A stretch of 19,007 nt of DNA, from NCBI GenBank assembly GCA_900541315.1, contig UQJF01000050.1, forward strand, positions 1 to 19,007, in the 5' to 3' direction. Under the pieces are notes generated by a model. That model searched no databases, was not told the origin of the DNA, and saw nothing but the letters and a program-made list of their open reading frames with translations. Below, piece by piece: positions 15,802-19,007 of this stretch. Positions within the stretch are counted from its first letter, which is position 1. Each line of letters starts with the position of its first letter. This DNA is from an uncultured Clostridium sp. GTDB taxonomy: Bacteria > Bacillota > Clostridia > Lachnospirales > Lachnospiraceae. The position numbers and the translations under genes were made by a program.

Positions 15802-16206
15802 ATGAGCGCAGACTTGGAAACAATTTTGGTATATCTTCAAAGGAGATATAATATATTAAGAGAAGTTTGTAGTCTGACGGAAGAACTGGCGGAGGCAGTG
15901 GAGCGCGGCGACACAGTCTCCGCTTCTCTTCTTTTAGATATGAGGGGAGAACAGCTGCAGCGCCATGCAGACTGTGAAGAACAGATCATCCTGCAGACTG
16001 TGGGAAACAGCCTTCAGGCCCGGTATCTACGAGATCTGGCTAAAGGTCCATTAAAGAATGTAAAAAGCTGTTTTAAAGGAAAGACAGAGCGGGAAAAAAT
16101 GCTGGAGAAGCGTATTGAAGATCTGCGTTGCCGCACAGAAAAGCTTTTAGATAAGATACGCAGGATCGATGGGGGACTTAACAGAAGAATATCAAAAAAC
16201 AGGTGA
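15802..16206 (+). CDS. Small helical protein, probable FliT/FlgN-type flagellar chaperone
   Basis: The 134-aa product appears entirely helical, with heptad-like Leu/Glu patterns (VYLQRRYNILREVCSLTEELAEAV and the basic C-terminal EKRIEDLRCRTEKLLDKIRRI). I do not recognise a strict family signature. Its size, helical make-up and place after fliD-fliS match FliT of other bacteria, the chaperone for FliD, or FlgN, the chaperone for FlgK/FlgL. The start at ATG 15802 follows AAGGAG at 15791-15796; the frame extends 8 codons further back into the end of fliS but without a ribosome site. The next gene begins 6 nt after its stop. Confidence 0.6.
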   Translation: MSADLETILVYLQRRYNILREVCSLTEELAEAVERGDTVSASLLLDMRGEQLQRHADCEEQIILQTVGNSLQARYLRDLAKGPLKNVKSCFKGKTEREKMLEKRIEDLRCRTEKLLDKIRRIDGGLNRRISKNR

Positions 16207-16212
16207 AGTTAA

Positions 16213-17304
16213 ATGGAAAATCAAAACTTTTATGAAGGCCGCATACTGGTAAATATGGCTGCATTTGTTATGCGCCAGGATGATTTAAAGCCGCTTCATG
16301 GAAATCTGGACTGGGAAAAGCTGTTCCGGGTTGCAGATTATAATAAAATTTCAAACCTGATCTATCTTGCAATCCTGGGAAATAATGAAAAAATACCGGA
16401 ACGGTGGAAAACACGCTTTTATGAGCGCTACAGTGATACTCTGAAATTCAACGAAAGCTGCACAGAAGGAGAACGGGAGATACTGGTCCTTCTGGAATTA
16501 AAAAAAATCCCGGTACTCGTCCTTTCCTCCAGCAGCCGCAGACAGCTGTATCCAAGAGAGGAAATGGCGGGGGAAAGCTCTCTGAAGCTTTTTTTTCTTG
16601 ACCCGGAAGATTATCTTTTTGCAAAAGGCTATCTGGTCAATATAGGCTACGAAACGGATACTCTCTATCCGGGAGTGGGTGAAAAGATGCGTATACCAGG
16701 CCGCTTTTCTGTTGAAATCTATGATACTTTTCCTTTTAAAACCCAGGTATACCAGAAGGGGATGGGAAAACTGCTCCAGCGTACTTTCCTGAAAGAAAAT
16801 GAAAACTACATTTATGAATGGAAAATCATAGACCAGCTGGTATACCTTATGGTGCAGTCTTCTTACCTATATGTAACAGGACATCTGCAGATACGCCACC
16901 TGGCAGACTTATATGTATTTTACAGAAAAACAGCAGCAGAAAACCAGCTTCAGGATCTTGAGGACCGGTTAAAGGAATTTAAAGTAAATATACTGGCGCA
17001 GAAGCTTCTGCATTTAAGCTATATGTGGTTTGGAACACGGGAAGAATGTGCCAGCATGGAGACAAAGGAAGAAGAACTACAGGTATTTGATATACTGGAG
17101 AAAAATGTATTCTATGGCATGACGGGGAAATTTGGGCCGGAAACAGATGAACAGGCGCTGGATCTTAGATCAGACATATTGAAAGAAGAAGAGTGGGAAA
17201 ACCGCATGGAAAAAAGAGCATTATTTTACCGGCGTCTGAGAGAGTTTTTTTCTCTCGTACACCGGCAGCTGAAAGAGCTATATGATATTTGGTTTAGCCG
17301 ATAA
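16213..17304 (+). CDS. NTP_transf_5-like protein, probably catalytically inactive
   Basis: The 363-aa product resembles the uncharacterised NTP_transf_5 nucleotidyltransferase family in layout: an N-terminal helical part (DWEKLFRVADYNKISNLIYLAIL), the strand IPVLVL at about 99-104, LYP at 112-114, LDPEDYLFAKGYLVNIGYE at 129-147, and a VEIYDTF strand at 167-173 where active-type members have an ElHw-like strand. The catalytic parts are missing: a KG turn is replaced by Ser105-Ser108 and the DIDLLV-type acidic motif by SLKLFFL at 123-129. It is thus likely a binding protein or scaffold rather than an enzyme. It follows the FliT-like gene by 6 nt in the late flagellar operon, and its last 11 nt overlap the convergent XRE gene. 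Confidence 0.55.
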   Translation: MENQNFYEGRILVNMAAFVMRQDDLKPLHGNLDWEKLFRVADYNKISNLIYLAILGNNEKIPERWKTRFYERYSDTLKFNESCTEGEREILVLLELKKIPVLVLSSSSRRQLYPREEMAGESSLKLFFLDPEDYLFAKGYLVNIGYETDTLYPGVGEKMRIPGRFSVEIYDTFPFKTQVYQKGMGKLLQRTFLKENENYIYEWKIIDQLVYLMVQSSYLYVTGHLQIRHLADLYVFYRKTAAENQLQDLEDRLKEFKVNILAQKLLHLSYMWFGTREECASMETKEEELQVFDILEKNVFYGMTGKFGPETDEQALDLRSDILKEEEWENRMEKRALFYRRLREFFSLVHRQLKELYDIWFSR

Positions 17305-17617
17305 GAGTCATTTTATCAGCATTCACCCGTTTGCGGGTCATTAAGCTTAAATCCTGTAATTTCCGCCCGCATTCATCATTCTTTGCAATAAAAAGAAAAT
17401 CGCTTTCCATATGATCCAGCATATGAAGTACAGATGCGTAATTGCCAAGAGAAACCGAAGGGCTTCCGGCTTCTATCTTATGTAAGGTAGACCTGCTGAT
17501 CCCGGCCTGCTCTGCCATAAGCTCAGCAGGAATATTCCTGCGCATACGGGCCATTTTGATCTGTTCTCCCATTTTATTAAGTATCACTTCTGTTTCAGGA
17601 AGCAGGTTATATACCAT
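17294..17617 (-). CDS. HipB-like XRE-family transcriptional regulator, no HipA partner seen
   Basis: The 107-aa product is a small DNA-binding protein with an HTH at about residues 15-70: GEQIKMARMRRNIPAELMAEQAG, then SRSTLHKIEAGSPSVSLGNYASVLHML. The spacing and the SPSVSLGNYASVL part plus the C-terminal SLMTRKRV resemble HipB-type antitoxins, whose genes usually precede a hipA kinase gene. Here the 3' end runs 11 nt into the convergent gene and no hipA is present, so it seems an orphan regulator. It is read in the same direction as csrA, 40 nt downstream of it. The gap holds the inverted repeat at 17640-17652, a possible operator for its own control. No clear ribosome site is visible before its ATG. 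Confidence 0.8.
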   Translation of the reverse strand: MVYNLLPETEVILNKMGEQIKMARMRRNIPAELMAEQAGISRSTLHKIEAGSPSVSLGNYASVLHMLDHMESDFLFIAKNDECGRKLQDLSLMTRKRVNADKMTLIG

Positions 17618-17639
17618 CTTTAAAATCCACTTTCTAAAC

Positions 17640-17652
17640 GTACATGATGTAC
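17640..17652. promoter_or_regulatory. 13-bp inverted repeat upstream of the XRE regulator, candidate operator
   Basis: GTACAT-G-ATGTAC is a perfect inverted repeat with a one-base centre in the 40-bp gap between the end of csrA and the start of the XRE gene, 23 bp before that start codon. Its symmetry suits a dimeric HTH protein. Use as an operator is inference. The right half is also part of a second palindrome, ATGTACAT (17647-17654). Confidence 0.45.
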
Positions 17653-17657
17653 ATGGT

Positions 17658-17894
17658 CTATTTCTTCATATAAGAATTCAGTCCTTTTTCAATAGAGCGC
17701 AGTGAATCTGTATCAGATAATAAGGCATCCAGGTTGCTGCGTTCTGCTTCTGTCAATTCTTCCCGCAAAATAGAAATATGCTTCGGGGCATTTATAGCCA
17801 GGCTGACAGATCCATTGTCGCAGTCAAGTACAGTGATGCGTATGTCATTCCCGATCAGGATACTGTCATTTTTTTTACGTTTCAGTATCAGCAT
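17658..17894 (-). CDS. csrA: Carbon storage/translational regulator CsrA
   Basis: CsrA dimers bind GGA-containing leader RNA and block translation; in Gram-positive bacteria the main target is flagellin mRNA, and FliW antagonises CsrA. The 78-aa product begins MLILKRKKNDSILIGNDI and has AINAPKHISILREEL with the RNA-contacting Arg6 and the Arg of LREEL kept. The usual V-R-(L/I)-G is V-S-L-A here. It is slightly longer than the usual 60-75 residues, with a helical tail. AAGGAG upstream of its ATG is the ribosome site. Its first 20 nt overlap the end of fliW. Confidence 0.95.
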   Translation of the reverse strand: MLILKRKKNDSILIGNDIRITVLDCDNGSVSLAINAPKHISILREELTEAERSNLDALLSDTDSLRSIEKGLNSYMKK

Positions 17895-18369
17895 GGCTAT
17901 TTATCTCCTTTTTAGTGTCCTGTTCCTTTATCTCTTTACCAAGAAGAGAACGTAAGGTATGGCGGTAATCATAGTCAGCGTTGGATAAGATCACCTGGAT
18001 CCCTTTGCGGGTATCCGGATTAATGGCAAGAGGACATTTCAGGTTGACGGTTCCATCCAGATAATCCTTCTTTACAGTGCATATGACATAATAGGATAAT
18101 TCATCACTGGAATCTACTTCCAGAAAGGATAATTCTTCCGGTAGAAGAACCGGTGAATAAGAAGGAAAGAGTGCTGCTGCATCGATGAGAAAAAAGGCTA
18201 CATAAGGTTCGTCTACAGACTGCAATATCAGCAGGGAGCTGTCATCTTCCTCCATAGAGAGGGGAAGATAGTCATGGTACTGGGAAAAACCAAATAAACC
18301 ATCTGGAAATACAACCAGCTCGTCTTTCGTATAATCCATCTCGCCGTAATATTTTGTATCAATCTTCAT
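17875..18369 (-). CDS. fliW: Flagellar assembly factor FliW
   Basis: FliW binds flagellin and CsrA in turn, releasing flagellin translation when flagellin has been exported. From ATG 18369 it is 164 aa, close to the usual size of about 145-165. The family features are present: a start with GEMDYTKDELVVFPDGLFGF, then YHDYLPLSMEED, ILQSVDEPYVAFFLID, and the near C-terminal VNLKCPLAINPDTRKGIQVIL. I chose ATG 18369 because GGAGG (complement of 18381-18385) lies just upstream and FliW proteins start here; the open frame runs 27 codons further but that part is not FliW-like. Its end overlaps the csrA start by 20 nt, suggesting coupled translation. Confidence 0.95.
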   Translation of the reverse strand: MKIDTKYYGEMDYTKDELVVFPDGLFGFSQYHDYLPLSMEEDDSSLLILQSVDEPYVAFFLIDAAALFPSYSPVLLPEELSFLEVDSSDELSYYVICTVKKDYLDGTVNLKCPLAINPDTRKGIQVILSNADYDYRHTLRSLLGKEIKEQDTKKEINSHADTET

Positions 18370-18397
18370 GCTTGTATAAGCCTCCGGGGGTCGGTTT

Positions 18398-18889
18398 TTA
18401 TATGGTAACATTAAGAGCAGGGGAATCCGGCTCTTTTTTTGGTGGAACATAATTGGGGGTGCCGGTATATATAAATTCTACTTCAGGGTAAGAGGTTATG
18501 ATGGTCATTTCCAGGGCTGGTATGTATTCCAGATTGCCAGATGCCACACGAAATTCAAATTCACCTCTCTGAAGTGTATACAGTCCGTTATTGTCAGGAC
18601 TGCCAGAAAATGGATCACAAAAGCTGTTTCCTGATCCAGAAATGTTTGCTGTGCCATGTACTCTTTGGACAGTATCCTGGAGATCAAAAGCTTGTCTGAT
18701 ATCCTGGATACAGATCATGCTTTCCGGAGAACTGATCCCGTAATTTTGAGCCTGACGTACTTTTAGGCGGTATTGGGAAATCGCCTGATGTTGTCTTGCT
18801 GCCAGCTGGTCCTTTGAAACCAGCCTGGCATTTTGACGGAAACGGACAGATTCAAAAGGTTTAAAATTTGCTTCAATCACAGGTTTCAT
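18398..18889 (-). CDS. Unrecognised 163-aa protein upstream of fliW
   Basis: I do not recognise this product. It has a basic, Gln/Arg-rich helical start (MKPVIEANFKPFESVRF, then ARLVSKDQLAARQHQ), a Ser/Gly/Asn-rich middle with two cysteines, and a strand-rich C-terminal part (LYTLQRGEFEFRVASGNLEYI, then MTIITSYPEVEFIYTG) ending in a Pro-rich tail. No signal peptide or membrane segment is seen. AAGGTGA before the ATG is a fair ribosome site. The stop is 28 nt upstream of fliW. Bacillus carries a gene of unknown role (yviE) at the same place; I cannot see sequence likeness to it, so only the position is shared. Confidence 0.75.
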   Translation of the reverse strand: MKPVIEANFKPFESVRFRQNARLVSKDQLAARQHQAISQYRLKVRQAQNYGISSPESMICIQDIRQAFDLQDTVQRVHGTANISGSGNSFCDPFSGSPDNNGLYTLQRGEFEFRVASGNLEYIPALEMTIITSYPEVEFIYTGTPNYVPPKKEPDSPALNVTI

Positions 18890-18960
18890 ACATCTTCACC
18901 TTCTTAAGATCTAAAATATATAAAGTTATTTTTTTGCTTGTTTTTTGTAAACAATATACC

Positions 18961-19007
18961 CTGTCTCTTATACACATCTCCGAGCCCACGAGACGGAGCT
19001 ACATCTC
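18961..19007 (-). other. Illumina Nextera (Tn5) read-2/i7 adapter, not genomic
   Basis: This is the exact reverse complement of bases 1-47: mosaic end at 18961-18979 (CTGTCTCTTATACACATCT), rest of the read-2 adapter to 18994, the 8-base index GGAGCTAC at 18995-19002, and ATCTC from P7. It is what a read gives when it runs through a short insert into the adapter. It must not be taken as a terminal inverted repeat of a mobile element. Confidence 0.97.

Noticed and set aside
17238..17256. GAGAGA...TCTCTC inverted repeat around a T-run, terminator-like
   Set aside because: It lies inside the coding part of the NTP_transf_5-like gene, is AT/GA-simple with the T-run in the loop, and is not followed by a U-tract.
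17297..17304. Exact sigma-28 -10 sequence GCCGATAA on the plus strand
   Set aside because: It is the last codons and stop of the NTP_transf_5-like gene, has no TAAA at the proper distance upstream, and only convergent genes lie downstream on the plus strand. Chance is the simpler explanation.
18890..18960. Possible promoter for the minus-strand fliW operon (TTTACA and AT-rich tracts)
   Set aside because: The region is strongly AT-rich and no -35/-10 pair with good spacing stands out; it is also cut by the contig end, so an upstream gene in the same operon cannot be excluded.
1..19007. Terminal inverted repeats of a 19-kb mobile element
   Set aside because: The repeats are library adapter with Tn5 mosaic end and index, and no transposase or integrase gene is present.

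Overview
The window is one contig from a flagellated, low-to-mid-GC Gram-positive bacterium. The best guess is a motile member of the Lachnospiraceae (Roseburia, Eubacterium or Lachnospira-like). This rests on gene content and order (fliO-P-Q-R, flhB, flhA, fliA, two rod-type genes, cheC-cheD; fliW-csrA near fliD-fliS), strong AGGAGG-type ribosome sites and protein similarity judged by eye. No rRNA or other taxonomic marker is present. Both ends are Illumina Nextera library adapter including an index, not genome: bases 1-47 and 18961-19007 are inverted copies of each other. The biological sequence is about 48-18960.

Layout on the plus strand: (1) 48-5514 is the flagellar export apparatus: the 3' end of fliN/fliY, then fliO, fliP, fliQ, fliR, flhB and flhA, tightly packed. 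(2) 5564-7944 holds the flagellar sigma factor fliA followed by two FlgF/FlgG-type rod genes; flhF and flhG are not between flhA and fliA. (3) 7955-11226 is chemotaxis signalling: cheC, cheD, cheV and a soluble hemerythrin-PocR-MCP receptor. (4) 11319-12831 is a closely spaced pair: a ParA/Soj-type ATPase and a protein with a long Glu/Gln-rich disordered region ending in a ComFB domain, a family reported to bind cyclic dinucleotides. (5) 12951-17304 is filament capping and late assembly: a large FliD, FliS, a FliT/FlgN-like small protein, and a protein resembling the NTP_transf_5 nucleotidyltransferases but lacking their catalytic acidic motif.

On the minus strand, converging on this block, are (reading 18889 down to 17294) an unrecognised 163-aa gene, fliW, csrA and a HipB-like XRE regulator without a HipA partner. 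The regulator has a 13-bp inverted repeat just upstream of its start. FliW and CsrA form the known flagellin homeostasis switch, but flagellin itself is not in the window.

The most interesting part is the ParA-ComFB pair inside a motility/chemotaxis cluster. It could be a positioning ATPase coupled to a second-messenger receptor, next to a cytoplasmic receptor with an intact di-iron site. All functional links there are inferred from gene order and domain identity. Start codons were adjusted where a Shine-Dalgarno sequence clearly favoured an internal start (fliP, flhA, fliA, the second rod gene, the fliT-like gene, fliW).
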